This document shows, one piece after another, positions 34,580 through 43,687 of a stretch of DNA of 64,000 bases. The translations under genes and the position numbers were made by a program. Position 1 is the stretch's first letter. Every line of letters begins with the position of its first letter. Below the pieces are notes generated by a model that saw only the letters and a list, made by a program, of their open reading frames with translations, made no database searches and was not told the DNA's origin. Origin of the DNA: JAMXLO01 sp963794185 (GTDB taxonomy: Bacteria; Pseudomonadota; Alphaproteobacteria; Acetobacterales; Acetobacteraceae); NCBI GenBank assembly GCA_963794185.1, contig CAWCDM010000096.1, forward strand, positions 124,001 to 188,000. Direction: 5' to 3'.

Positions 34580-35978
34580 GGCACCCGCCAATCATCCATT
34601 GCGGCAACCGGCGTGATCCCGGCACTGCGGATCGGCACGCCGGTCGGCGGTCCGGTCTCGCCCACCATCGGCGGCCGGCGCATCGTGCGAAGCAGGAACA
34701 CCAGCCCGGTGCCGAAAACGATCAGATAGACTGCAACGAAGCCGGCCAGCGAGGCAGCGACGCCCGGCAGCCCGACCGGCGATACGCTGTCGGCGGTGCG
34801 CAGCACGCCGTAGACCGTAAAGGGCTGGCGGCCGACCTCGGTGACGGTCCAGCCGGCCAGCAGGGCGATGAACCCCGACGGAGCCATTGCCATTACCACA
34901 CCCGACAGCCAGCGCGACGCGTACAACCGCCCTCCCATTCGCAGGTATGCTGCCCACAGACCGACGGCCGCCATCAGCAAGCCCAGCCCGACCATCAACC
35001 GGAATGCCCAGAACACGACCGGCGAGGGCGGACGGTCCTGTGGCGGAAAGTCCTTCAGCCCCTTGATGGAGCCGTTCCAGTCATGGGTGAGCACCAGCGC
35101 GCCGAGATGGGGGATTTCCACCGCCCAGTCGGTGCGTTCCTCCTGCATGTTCGGCATGCCGAACAGGATCAGCGGCGTGCCTGGCCGCGTCTCCCAGTCG
35201 CCTTCGAGTGCCGCAACCTTCGCCGGCTGGTAGCGCAGCGTGTTGAGCCCGTGCTGGTCGCCTGCCAGGATCTGGATCGGCGCCACCACGAGGGCCATCC
35301 ACATGGCCATGGAGAACATCAGCCGCGCCGCCTGGCTCTGCGCGTCGCGCCGCAGATGGAATGCGCCGACCGCTCCCACCACGAACGCGACGCATAGATA
35401 GCAGGCGATCACCATGTGCACGAGGCGATAGGGGAAGGACGGATTGAAGATGATCTGCCACCAGTCCGCGGGCAGGAAGCGTCCGTCAGGCGTCAGGGTG
35501 TAGCCCTGCGGCGTCTGCATCCAGGAATTCGCCGCCAGGATCCAGACCGCGCTAGTCAGCGTACCGATCGCCACCAGCATGGTCGCGGCGAAGTGCACCG
35601 CCCGTCCCACGCGTTCCCGCCCGAACAGCATGATGCCGAGGAAGCCGGCTTCCAGGAAGAACGCCGTCAGCACCTCGTAGCCCATCAGCGGACCGACCAC
35701 CGCGCCGGCCTTGTCTGAGAACCGTGCCCAGTTGGTGCCGAACTCGTACGACATCACCACGCCGGAGACGACGCCCATGGCGAAGATGATGGCGAAGACC
35801 TTCAGCCAGGTACCTGGAATACGTCGAGATAGACCTGCCGCCTGGTGGCAAGCCAGAGTGCCTCGAGCACCGCCAGATAGCTCGCCAACCCGATGGTGAA
35901 GGCGGGCAGCACGATGTGGAACCCGATGGTGAAGGCGAACTGCGCGCGGGCCAGCAGGACCGCGTCTGCTCCTGACAT
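34576..35978 (-). CDS. cydA: Cytochrome bd-type quinol oxidase subunit I (two frameshifts)
   Basis: From ATG 35978 the first 50 residues read LLARAQFAFTIGFHIVLPAFTIGLASYLAVLEALW, with the haem-ligand His in GFHI. Two extra C bases near 35810-35820 then shift the frame twice; without them the sequence reads YLDVFRYWLKVFAIIFAMGVVSGVVMSYEFGTNW. The rest is intact, including the haem and quinol-site motif VGRQPFTVYGVLRT. The region between TM6 and TM7 is short, as in cyanide-insensitive (CIO-type) oxidases. Repaired length is ~467 aa. Both indels lie in short C runs, suggesting sequence error. Confidence 0.92.
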
Positions 35979-36048
35979 GCCAACCTCACGACCTTGCCGG
36001 CGCGGCCACTATGGCCGGCGCGGGCGGCCGGGCCAAGCGGCGGCCGGT

Positions 36049-36342
36049 TCAGGCGGCCTGGCGCACCGCCTCCGTCCGGATCTGGGCAACGGTCCGGACC
36101 CCCACCACCTGACGCAGATTGCCCTCGACCAGATGCACCGCATCGCCGGGCATCGCCTCCATGGCGATCTCGACATGCATCGTCTCACCCGCACGGTGCG
36201 ACCACATGCGGTCGGGTATCAGGTCGCGCTTGGCAAATGGCTGAAGCAGGCGGGGAAGCAGGCCCGGCGAGCAATCGGCATCGAGCATGAAGCGGACGGC
36301 GACGGTTGGCCACACGGCGACCGCGGTCGGATCGTAGGACAT
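36049..36342 (-). CDS. ACT-like small conserved protein upstream of cydAB
   Basis: The 97-residue protein starts at ATG 36342, with GGAG 8 nt before it. The sequence VAVRFMLDADCSPGLLPRLLQPFAKRDLIPDRMWSHRAGETMHVEIAMEAMPGDAVHLVEGNLRQVVGVRTV has a beta-alpha-beta-beta-alpha-beta pattern like ACT domains, which bind amino acids. It lies 70 bp before cydA on the same strand, so it may be co-transcribed with the oxidase genes. The function is unknown; the ACT assignment is from the pattern only. Confidence 0.65.
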   Translation of the reverse strand: MSYDPTAVAVWPTVAVRFMLDADCSPGLLPRLLQPFAKRDLIPDRMWSHRAGETMHVEIAMEAMPGDAVHLVEGNLRQVVGVRTVAQIRTEAVRQAA

Positions 36343-36386
36343 GAAGGAGACTCCGGACGGAGGCACGAAGGAAGTTGCGGGTGATC

Positions 36387-36408
36387 CCCGGCTGCTCAGG
36401 CAGCCGGG
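36387..36408 (-). terminator. GC-rich hairpin after the DUF2125 gene
   Basis: CCCGGCTGC-TCAG-GCAGCCGGG is a perfect 9-bp stem with a 4-nt loop, located 72 bp past the DUF2125 stop and 45 bp before the ACT-like gene on the same strand. No U-run follows, so termination efficiency is uncertain. Confidence 0.4.
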
Positions 36409-36479
36409 CCGCTAATTCGCGTCCTGGGAATCCGGAACTTCATAACGCGACCATACACGTTCGCCGCGCCGATTTCAAA

Positions 36480-37532
36480 TCACGGCCAGTCGAGTTCGGG
36501 CAGACGCAGCAACGGCACCTGGCGCATCGACAGCGTGCGGTACTGCAGCGTGAGCGGCACCTCCACGTCCGGCGGACCGCCATCCTCCGGCGTGTGGGCG
36601 AGCAGCGAAAGCACCGCCTTCGCTGCCGTGGCCGCGGACTTGCTGATTATGCCATGCGCCACCAATGCGTCGAGCGTCTCGGCGTAGCCGATCACGCGGG
36701 CGCTGCCGGTGCCCATTGGCTGCTGCTGCTCGTCGAGCGCCAGGGTTGCGCTGGCGGTGAGGTCCAGCGGCCCCCAATTGACGGCCAGATGCTGGATTTC
36801 CAGGGTTCCGCCGCCGTCACGCCAGGCAGAGGCGCGTTCCCCCAGGGCGTGGGCGCGCGGCACGGGTCCGTCCAAGGCCCCTTGCAGCGCCAGGCTGGCA
36901 ATCCGGGGACCGAGCGATCGGGCGAAGGCTGCCGGCAGAGCCGACCGCCTCGGCATTGAGCGAAAAGCCCAGATGCAGACTCTCCGGACTGTGCGGCAGG
37001 CCTAGATTCCAGGTGCAGATCGATCGACCCGATCGTCAGGCTGGCAGCGGCATCGCCGCCCGCCGGCATGCCGGCACGCAGATCATGCGCGGTGACCACG
37101 GCGGACCGCGCCGGCGCGCCCGGCTGCAATGGCAGCGCCATGTGCAACTGATCAGCGGTGTAGGGGATTTCCGGCCCCCCCGCGAAGCGCAGGCGCTGCG
37201 CGCCCTCCGATGCAACCTCCAACAGCCCGGGCCGCAACAGAGCAAGTCGCAGCACCAACCGATCGGTTCTCCAGGTCAGGCCCCCGGGAATATCTGGGTC
37301 GCCGCCCTGCAGAAGGACCTCGGGAACCGTGAGCGTCGCCGCCAGTGGCCAGCCGCCCCGCACCGGCTGTCCCACGGTCGCGGTCCAGCCCGACGCTCTG
37401 TATTCGGCAATCCACGCGGCAGAGTCCGTCCTCGAGATTGCGTTCCGCCAGGCGCCAATAGAGCGTGTCGGCAGCCACCAACAGCAGAGGGGCAGCCACG
37501 AAAATGATCCAGAGCCTTCGTCGACGCCCCAT
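36480..37532 (-). pseudogene. DUF2125 protein, three frameshifts
   Basis: From ATG 37532 the protein starts RRRRLWIIFVAAPLLLVAADTLYWRLAERNLEDG (signal anchor plus the DUF2125 start). After one extra base near 37430 it reads AAWIAEYRASGWTATVGQPVRGGWPLAATLTVPEVLLQGG and LTWRTDRLVLRLALLRPGLLEVASEGAQRLRFAGG. Two more shifts near 36960-37000 pass through ESLHLGFSLNAEAVGSA to LPAAFARSLGPRIASLALQGALDGPVP and the end LPLLRLPELDWP. All shifts are +1. This is a periplasmic or membrane-anchored alphaproteobacterial family of unknown function. Repaired length is ~350 aa. Confidence 0.75.
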
Positions 37533-37708
37533 CTTCCCCCGCCCCGGACCCCAGCGCCGCTTATAGGCAACCGCGCCTGCCAGGCAAACGCTGCACTATC
37601 CCCATGCTGTGCCACACCCGCTCCCTGGATCCTATTTGACCAGGAAACATATGTGAATTCAATATCCTCGGGATGCCGGCTGCGACAGCATAACAGCGAT
37701 CCCGTCAG

Positions 37709-38437
37709 TCAGCCCACAGAGTTTTCCACAGGGTCCATCGATAAAACCACGTCGCTCCGCAGCGCCGATTCCAGACGCTGCATCAGCTCTTCTCGCCAGA
37801 TTCCGGCAGGGATCGGCTCGAGCACGCGAATGTGGATCGTGCCCGGTCGCTTGTGGAACGCCCTGCGACCCCAGCAGAGTCCGGAATCGGTCACCACTGG
37901 GATCACCGGCAAGCCGGTCCGGGTCGCCAGCGCGGCCACGCCGGGCTGCAAGGGCAGCAGGACGCCCGGTTCCGCCCTGGTGCCCTCGGGGAAGATGACG
38001 ATCTGGCGCTGTTCCCGCACTGCCCGCTCGGCCTCGCGGATCAGCCCACGCATCGCCGATGCGCCGCCTGCGCGATCGACCGCGATCATGCCGGTCGATT
38101 GCGCCAATGGGCCGAACAGCGGGATCCGCAGCAATTCCTGCTTCAGCACATAGCAGCAGCGCGGCACCAGGGTCGGCCATACGATCGTGTCGAAGGCCGA
38201 CTGGTGAGCCGAGGCGATCAGCATTGCACCGCCCGCACGCAGCCGCTCCTGGCCGGATACCTCCACGCGGATGCCGCAGATCGCGCGAAGGCCGCCGAGC
38301 ACGACGCGCGCCCAGAGCATCGCCACGTCCAACGTCCGATGCGGCGCCGTGACCCGCAGCACCGTGCCGTACAGCGTCAGCACGAAGGTCGTCGCGAAGA
38401 AGAACACGTTGAACAGCGTCGAACGGAGCAGGCTCAT
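37709..38437 (-). CDS. plsC: 1-acyl-sn-glycerol-3-phosphate acyltransferase
   Basis: This 242-residue PlsC-family enzyme acylates lysophosphatidic acid in phospholipid synthesis. Visible are an N-terminal TM (NVFFFATTFVLTLYGTVL), the catalytic HX4D motif in SAHQSAFDTIVW, QELLRIPLFGPLAQSTGMIAVDR, and the glycerol-phosphate motif FPEGTRAEPG. ATG 38437 begins MSLLRSTL and overlaps the expected ydcF stop (ATGA). It is last in the ftsE-ftsX-ydcF-plsC operon. The frame upstream of the start is open only because ydcF carries indels. Confidence 0.93.
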   Translation of the reverse strand: MSLLRSTLFNVFFFATTFVLTLYGTVLRVTAPHRTLDVAMLWARVVLGGLRAICGIRVEVSGQERLRAGGAMLIASAHQSAFDTIVWPTLVPRCCYVLKQELLRIPLFGPLAQSTGMIAVDRAGGASAMRGLIREAERAVREQRQIVIFPEGTRAEPGVLLPLQPGVAALATRTGLPVIPVVTDSGLCWGRRAFHKRPGTIHIRVLEPIPAGIWREELMQRLESALRSDVVLSMDPVENSVG

Positions 38438-39035
38438 CCGGCGCGGCCGACATGCGACAGCGGGTGGTTCGCGCGGCGGGATCACCGCCGAGAGACCGAC
38501 CTGGGTGGCAAGGAACTTGACGTATTCCTCCGCCGATCAGCCGCAGCGGGACCGTGGCATATCCCGGTCGTTCGGCCGGCAGCACAGGCAGCGGATACAG
38601 CGCCACGTCCGGCAGCGCCCGGCTCAGCTCGGCGAGTGCGCGTGGCATGTGGTAGGCGGCGGTCACCACCAGCAGCGAGTGGATGGCATTCGCCCTGGCC
38701 CAGGCGGCGGTCTCCTGCGCATTCCCGCGGGTGGTCGTGGCGCTGCGACCCAGCGTGACGCGGGAGGCGAGCGGTGTCGGATCGACGCCGGCGCGAGGCG
38801 CCAGTTCCGCAAGCTCGGCGCCGCCGCCGATGCCGGACAGCAACAGCTTGTCGCCGCGTTGCTCGGCGAGCAGGCGCAGCGCGGTTTCCACCCGTTCCGC
38901 GCCGCCGGTGAACGCCACGATGCCGTCGGAATGCGTGGGCGGCGGACCCGCGCGGCCGGCGACCTGGATGAACCAGGCGAAGCCGATGCCCCAGGCCAGC
39001 AGAGCGGCAAGCAGGCCGATTCCCAGCGCCTTCAT
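38434..39035 (-). CDS. YdcF-like DUF218 protein (two frameshifts)
   Basis: From ATG 39035 the protein has an N-terminal TM (LGIGLLAALLAWGIGFAWFIQVA) and a DUF218 core: DGIVAFTGGAERVETALRLLAEQRGDKLLLSGIGGG, TRGNAQETAAWARANAIHSLLVVTAAYHMPRALAELSRALP. Near 38545 one extra G breaks the C-terminus, which then continues EYVKFLATQVGLSAVIPPREPP. A second +1 shift is needed to reach the TGA at 38434-38436 that overlaps the plsC ATG. The family acts on envelope glycans or lipid carriers (ElyC/SanA relatives); the precise activity is unknown. Confidence 0.82.
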
Positions 39036-39969
39036 GGCAGTCGCCGCAGCCAGCGACGCACCGTGACCTGGGCGGTGATGAAACCGATCACCGCCGCTGC
39101 AGCCGGCAGGCCCGGCAGCGCCAGCCACAGCATCGCCGGCAGCGTAGCGAGAACATCGATCGGCGATACCACTTCCTGTGTGCTCCCCAGGAACGGCGTC
39201 GCCAGGTTGGCCAGGGTGAGCAGGACACGGCAGAGCCACGATCGCCCCCGCCGCGCCCCCGACTGCTGCCAGCAGAGTGGCGCGGCGGGCGAAGCGCGTC
39301 GCTATATAGCCGTCGGTGGCACCGAGGCCGTGGACGATCTCGATCGCCTCCCGGCGCGCCGCCAGCCCGGCACGGGTGGCAACCGCGATCACGGCGGCGG
39401 CCACGGCGGCCACCAGCAGCAAGCGCGACACCCGCGCAGGCCTGCAGACTGCGCGCCAGAATAGCCAGCCGTCTGATCCACACGCCATGGCTCTCCACCA
39501 AGGTGCCGGGCGCAGCCGCATCCAGTCGGCCCGCAAGCGGATCCAGCTCCAGCCCGATATCCGACAGATGGACTGCAATCACCGCCGGCAACGGCAATGC
39601 CAACCGCTCCGCCCCACTGCCGAGCCAGGGCCGCAGCAGTTCGGCCAGCTCCTCGTCGCCGAGGGGACGCGCATCGGCGACGCCGGGCGTGCCGGCGAGC
39701 AGGGCGACGACGCGGTCGAGCCGAGAACCGACGCCCTGTGCCGCCGGCTCCTTTGGCTGCGGCACCTGCACGGTGAGGGCCAACGCGGCGCCCTGTTGCC
39801 AATGCTGGGCGAGCGATGCCGCGCCGACCCAGCCGCCGAGCGCCAGCGCGGCAAGAAATGCCATCGCAGCCACCAGGAACGGCAGCATGCGGTCGGAGAT
39901 GGCGCGGCGCAGGCCAAGCTCATCGAAACCAGCGGGCCGCAGTAGATGGCGTGGACGAAGCGTGGCCAT
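39032..39969 (-). CDS. ftsX: Cell-division protein FtsX (two frameshifts)
   Basis: This is the membrane partner of FtsE. The first part is intact: LRRAISDRMLPFLVAAMAFLAALALGGWVGAASLAQHW (TM1), then an extracytoplasmic domain. After a +1 shift near 39450 it reads RLLLVAAVAAAVIAVATRAGLAARREAIEIVHGLGATDGYIATRFARRATLLAAVGGAAGAIVAL. After another near 39230 it reads LLTLANLATPFLG and ends VTVRRWLRRLP. The final TGA overlaps the ydcF ATG. Repaired length is ~311 aa, four TM helices. FtsEX couples ATP hydrolysis to peptidoglycan hydrolase activation at the septum (family knowledge). Confidence 0.88.
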
Positions 39970-39972
39970 GTG

Positions 39973-40659
39973 CTAGTCGGGGTCCGCCAGGCGGCCGTGT
40001 TCCAGACGGAGCGCGGGCGATGGATGACGCCCGACCAGGGCTTCGTTGTGCGTCGCGACCACGACCGTGGTGCCGAGGCGGTTCAGCTCCTTGAACAACT
40101 GCATCAGCCGTTCCGCCTGTTCATCGTCGAGGTCGCCGGTGGGCTCGTCGGCCAGCAGCAGGTGCGGCCGATTGATCACCGCACGTGCGATCGCCACGCG
40201 CTGCTGCTCGCCGCCCGACAGTGCGGCCGGCCGCGCATTCGCCTGCTTCGCCAGGCCGACCCAGCGCAGCATTTCGCCGACATCGGCCTTGATCTGCCCT
40301 TCAGGCCGGCCGGCGATCCGCAGCGGCAGCGCGACGTTGTCGAATGCCGACAGATGCGCCAGCAGGCGGAAATCCTGGAATACCACGCCGATCCGCCGCC
40401 GCAGCCGGGGCAGCGCTCGGCGCTCCGCCGTGTCGACGTCGGTGCCAAGGATCGCCAGTCTGCCGCGCGTCGGGCGCACCGCCAGATACATCAGGCGCAG
40501 CATGCTGGTCTTGCCGGCGCCCGATGCGCCGAGCAACCACCGAAACGCGCCGTCCGGCAGTATAAAGCTGATATCGTGCAACACTTCGGGACCGCCTGCG
40601 TCATGATGGCCTTGGCCCGAGCGGCCGTACCGGAGCCCCACCTCATCGAATCGAACCAT
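39973..40659 (-). CDS. ftsE: Cell-division ATP-binding protein FtsE
   Basis: This 228-residue ABC ATPase has the Walker A GASGAGKTSMLRLMYLAVRPTRG, the Q-loop RRRIGVVFQDFRLLAHLSAFDNVALPLRI, the signature ALSGGEQQRVAIARAV, and Walker B LLLADEPTGDLDDEQ with an H-switch ATHNE. The VFQDFRLL motif is characteristic of FtsE. ATG 40659 is the start of MVRFDEVGLRYG. The stop is 3 bp from the ftsX ATG. The gene is divergent from an MJ0042 zinc-ribbon gene at 40796, an arrangement seen in other alphaproteobacteria. Confidence 0.96.
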   Translation of the reverse strand: MVRFDEVGLRYGRSGQGHHDAGGPEVLHDISFILPDGAFRWLLGASGAGKTSMLRLMYLAVRPTRGRLAILGTDVDTAERRALPRLRRRIGVVFQDFRLLAHLSAFDNVALPLRIAGRPEGQIKADVGEMLRWVGLAKQANARPAALSGGEQQRVAIARAVINRPHLLLADEPTGDLDDEQAERLMQLFKELNRLGTTVVVATHNEALVGRHPSPALRLEHGRLADPD

Positions 40660-40795
40660 ATGAACGCCCGCTGTGGCCGCCGATGCCTTCTTGCCATTGC
40701 GCGCGGCGCGCCGGAAGCATCCGCGCCATTGCCTCGCGACCGGCGGTCCCGCACCATCAGCTCGAACCATCATAGCGCCGGAGCGGCCGACCCGC

Positions 40796-41254
40796 ATGCG
40801 TATCGTCTGCCCGTCCTGTTCGGCCGAATATGACGTGCCGGATTCGCTGGTTACGGCCGGACGGGTCGTACGGTGCGCGCGATGCGGTGGCGAATGGATG
40901 GCTGTCCAGGCTCGCGCAGCGGAGCCGGAACCAGTACCCCCGCCGATGGATGCCCCGCCGCCGGTCTCCGGCGAGCCGGTTGTGACCACGGCGCCGCTAT
41001 CGTCAGCCGACAGCTCGCCCATCGCGGATGCACCGCCGCGGCCTGCGTCCGCAATGGACCGGCTCGCCTTGCATTCGGTCCGACCACCGTCACGCCTGCC
41101 ATTGCGCCTGGCCTGGCTGGCAAGTCTGGCGGCTCTGGCCTTCCTTTGCTGGGCCGCCTATGCGTGGCGCGCCGAGATCGTCGCCGCCTGGCCGCCGAGC
41201 GCGAGGATGTACGCGACGTTCGGTGTGCATCCGCTGCCGGGCCGGAGCGAGTAG
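40796..41254 (+). CDS. MJ0042-type zinc-ribbon membrane protein
   Basis: The 152-residue protein begins MRIVCPSCSAEYDVPDSL and continues VVRCARCGGEW: two CxxC pairs forming the MJ0042 zinc finger. A Pro/Ala-rich linker follows, then one TM helix (LAWLASLAALAFLCWAAYAWR) and a short C-terminus. The location immediately upstream of ftsE, on the opposite strand, is common for this family in alphaproteobacteria. The function is unknown; a role with the divisome has not been shown to my knowledge. Confidence 0.85.
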   Translation: MRIVCPSCSAEYDVPDSLVTAGRVVRCARCGGEWMAVQARAAEPEPVPPPMDAPPPVSGEPVVTTAPLSSADSSPIADAPPRPASAMDRLALHSVRPPSRLPLRLAWLASLAALAFLCWAAYAWRAEIVAAWPPSARMYATFGVHPLPGRSE

Positions 41255-41286
41255 GATTTGCCGCAGCGGATGCCGCCGGGCGGCCG

Positions 41287-42858
41287 TCACCGCCCGTAAT
41301 AGTAATCGTCCCAATTGCGCGGCGGCTGCGGCGCGCTGCCGACGGGCGCCGGAGCCGCCGTGGCGAGGGTCGGGATCTGATCTGCCTGCGCCACGGCGAG
41401 ATTGATGTACCGAATCGCGTGCAGCACGTCACCGGCGCCGAGCATGCTGAGCGCCTCTGCCACCTGTCCGGCCGCGACGCTCCCGCTGATGGGGGCATCC
41501 TGTGATGGGGTGACCGGCCGCAGCACGAGCTGTACCTGCGCCTGTTCGAGCAGACGTTGCGCCTCGTCGGTGCGGCCGGCCGCCAATGCGGTACGCGCAT
41601 CCATCAGGCGTTGCCGCGGCGACGCAGCGCGCGGTGGATCCGGCGCAGCCTGTACTACTCGCGGTGGATCCGGTACAGCCCGTGCTGCTGCTGCGTCGAC
41701 CCGCGATGGGGCCGCGCGCCGCAGGCGTGCCAGCACCGCCTCCCGAGCGTCGGGTTCAGCCGGCGCCGGCTTCACCGCGGGCTGGGTGGACCTGGGCGGT
41801 GCAGGAGCAGCAACAACTGGCCGTGATTGCGATACGACCTTCACCTCTGGGAGTGCCTTGGTTTCAGCGGGAGCCTTCACTTCCGCAGGAGGCACGATAG
41901 TGTGTCTGCCGAGACGGCGCTGTCCTGTGTCACGGCTTCCGTGGCTGCTCGAAGCACCTTGGCTGCGCTCCACTGTCTCGGCCGCCGCCTGCTTCTCCGC
42001 GTCCGCGGCACGCTGCCGAGCCTCGCCCGTGCGCTGCTGAAGCGCCTCCGCGTTGTGCTGCGCGTCCAGCCTGGTCTGTTCGGCCGCCGCCTGCTTCTCC
42101 GCGTCCGCGGCACGCTGCCGAGCCTCGGCCGTGCGCTGCTGAAGCGCCTCCGCGTTGTGCTGCGCGTCCAGCCTGGCCTGCTCGGCCGCCGCCTGCTTCT
42201 CCGCGTCCGCGGCACGCTGCCGAGCCTCGGCCGTGCGCTGCTGAAGCGCCTCCGCGTTATGCTGCGCTTCCAGCCTGGCCTGCTCGGCCGCCGCCTGCTT
42301 CTCCTCCTCGGCGGCACGCTGCCGAGCCTCGGCCGTGCGCTGCTGAAGCGCCTCCGCGTTATGCTGCGCTTCCAGCCTGGCCTGCTCCGCCGCCGCCTGC
42401 TTCTCCTCCTCGGCGGCACGCTGCCGAGCCTCGGCCGTGCGCTGCTGAAGCGCCTCCATGTCATGCTGCGCTTCCAGCCTGGCCTGCTCCAACGCTGCCT
42501 GATCGGCGACGCGTTGCTCGTGGAGGTTCTCCAGTTCTCGCCGCGCCTGCGCCGCCTGCTCACGGAGCGCCACGGTCTCTTGCGTCGTCTGCGCGAGACG
42601 CGCCTGCAGACCCTGAAGCTGCCGCAGGGCGTCCCGCTGCCGCTGGGACACGGAATCGTCGGCGAGCCCGGCCGGTGCCGCCGGGATCTGCGCGGCGGGC
42701 GCCGGAGGTTGCAAAGCACCTGGCCTCACCGGGGTTTGTTCAACAGGGGTTGCCGGACTCAGGTCACGGAAAAAGGTCGCGGAATCCCCGAGGGAGCCCA
42801 CGAACAGCAACGCCAGCCCGCCGACGGTGCCCAGTCCAGCCAGCAAGAAACGCCACAT
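41287..42858 (-). CDS. Membrane-anchored coiled-coil protein with five 34-residue repeats
   Basis: ATG 42858 follows AAGGAAG. The 523-residue protein has an N-terminal TM helix (FLLAGLGTVGGLALLFVGSL), a Pro/Ala linker, then about 240 residues of charged coiled coil (QRQRDALRQLQGLQARLAQTTQETVALREQ). This includes five tandem copies of a 34-residue unit starting EQARLEAQH. After it comes a Pro/Ala/Val-rich segment with PDPPR motifs and a C-terminal region (RQRLMDARTALAAGRTDEAQRLLEQAQVQL, AEALSMLGAGDVLHAIRYINLAV) that looks TPR-like. It ends NWDDYYYGR. The family is not recognised; it may be a periplasmic scaffold. Confidence 0.75.
   Translation of the reverse strand: MWRFLLAGLGTVGGLALLFVGSLGDSATFFRDLSPATPVEQTPVRPGALQPPAPAAQIPAAPAGLADDSVSQRQRDALRQLQGLQARLAQTTQETVALREQAAQARRELENLHEQRVADQAALEQARLEAQHDMEALQQRTAEARQRAAEEEKQAAAEQARLEAQHNAEALQQRTAEARQRAAEEEKQAAAEQARLEAQHNAEALQQRTAEARQRAADAEKQAAAEQARLDAQHNAEALQQRTAEARQRAADAEKQAAAEQTRLDAQHNAEALQQRTGEARQRAADAEKQAAAETVERSQGASSSHGSRDTGQRRLGRHTIVPPAEVKAPAETKALPEVKVVSQSRPVVAAPAPPRSTQPAVKPAPAEPDAREAVLARLRRAAPSRVDAAAARAVPDPPRVVQAAPDPPRAASPRQRLMDARTALAAGRTDEAQRLLEQAQVQLVLRPVTPSQDAPISGSVAAGQVAEALSMLGAGDVLHAIRYINLAVAQADQIPTLATAAPAPVGSAPQPPRNWDDYYYGR
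41979..42488 (-). repeat. Tandem repeat, 5 x 102 bp, in frame
   Basis: Units begin at 41979, 42081, 42183, 42285 and 42387. Each encodes 34 residues of coiled coil. Copies differ in a graded way: AEEE in units nearest the N-terminus becomes ADAE toward the C-terminus, and LEAQ becomes LDAQ. This suggests stepwise duplication with homogenisation. Copy number is likely to vary between strains and is prone to assembly collapse. Confidence 0.92.
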
Positions 42859-43181
42859 GTGGCTTCCTTTCGGCACCATGGCCATCGACCGCCCCTGCAA
42901 CGTAACAGATAGGACGGCGCATCCCTGCGTCAATCGCCGGTGGCCACTCAGGCCGGCGGCGATGCTGCACTGCACCCTCTGCTGCCACGCGACAACATCC
43001 ACAAACCGTGATCGGCAGTCTCGAAATAATCACATGTCGCGCTTCATCTTTTCGCGAATGCCGAAGCCTAATTCAAGCGCCGTCGCGCATCAAGCTCGTG
43101 TCATTTGTCTTGCAAGCGGTCGCCTACCGCCACAGGTGCGACGAACAAGAGCACGCTTTCAGCACCGGGAGATATCGAGTC
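42859..43181. other. Divergent intergenic region (coiled-coil gene and sigma factor)
   Basis: About 320 bp holding the promoters of two divergent genes. The second half is AT-richer (AATAATCACATG, TCATCTTTTCGCG). I cannot identify -35/-10 boxes or an ECF-type promoter with confidence, and see no ORF worth reporting. Confidence 0.3.
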
Positions 43182-43682
43182 ATGGCACAAGAATTCCAGG
43201 AACAGTTGATCGAATTCCTGCCGAAAATGCGCGTGTGGGCATTGGCGCTGACGCGGAATCGCGCGGCCGCCGAAGACCTGACACAGGACGTCGCAACCAA
43301 GGCGCTGGTAGCATGCGACTGCTTCACCCCCGGCACCAACTTCTCGGCCTGGGTCCATCGAATTATGATCAATCACTTCATCAGCGGCGTACGCAATCGA
43401 CGCGAATTCACCGATCTGGATTCGGTGCCGGATGTCGCGGTGCCGGCGCCACACGAGGACCGAACCGCATTGCGCGAACTGGGCTGGGCGCTTGATCGGC
43501 TGCCGCCCGATCAGCGGGAGGCATTGTCCATGATCGTGCTGCAGGAAAAATCCTACGAGACCGCCGCCGAGGCCACCGGCTGCGCAATCGGTACGTTGAA
43601 GAGCCGGGTACATCGGGCGCGCATGCAACTTCGGTCATTTCTCACCGGCGAACAAGCACCCCAAACATCCAACGCGGCCTGA
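43182..43682 (+). CDS. ECF-type sigma-70 family RNA polymerase sigma factor
   Basis: The 166-residue protein has region 2 (LPKMRVWALALTRNRAAAEDLTQDVATKALVACDCFTPGTNFSAWVHRIMINHFIS) and region 4 (ALDRLPPDQREALSMIVLQEKSYETAAEATGCAIGTLKSRVHRARMQL), the two-domain layout of ECF sigma factors. No anti-sigma gene is adjacent: downstream is the convergent egtD, 5 bp away. The regulon is unknown. ATG 43182 follows GGGAGA. It is divergent from the coiled-coil gene. Confidence 0.92.
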   Translation: MAQEFQEQLIEFLPKMRVWALALTRNRAAAEDLTQDVATKALVACDCFTPGTNFSAWVHRIMINHFISGVRNRREFTDLDSVPDVAVPAPHEDRTALRELGWALDRLPPDQREALSMIVLQEKSYETAAEATGCAIGTLKSRVHRARMQLRSFLTGEQAPQTSNAA

Positions 43683-43687
43683 TCCGC

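Noticed and set aside
37659..39578. A 639-codon minus-strand frame joining FtsX, YdcF and more
   Set aside because: It is produced by +1 indels in ftsX and ydcF. The segments between the recognisable parts are out-of-frame translations.
41979..42488. Regular 102-bp repeats considered as a CRISPR or minisatellite array
   Set aside because: There are no unique spacers between units, and the repeats are coding coiled coil in one frame.
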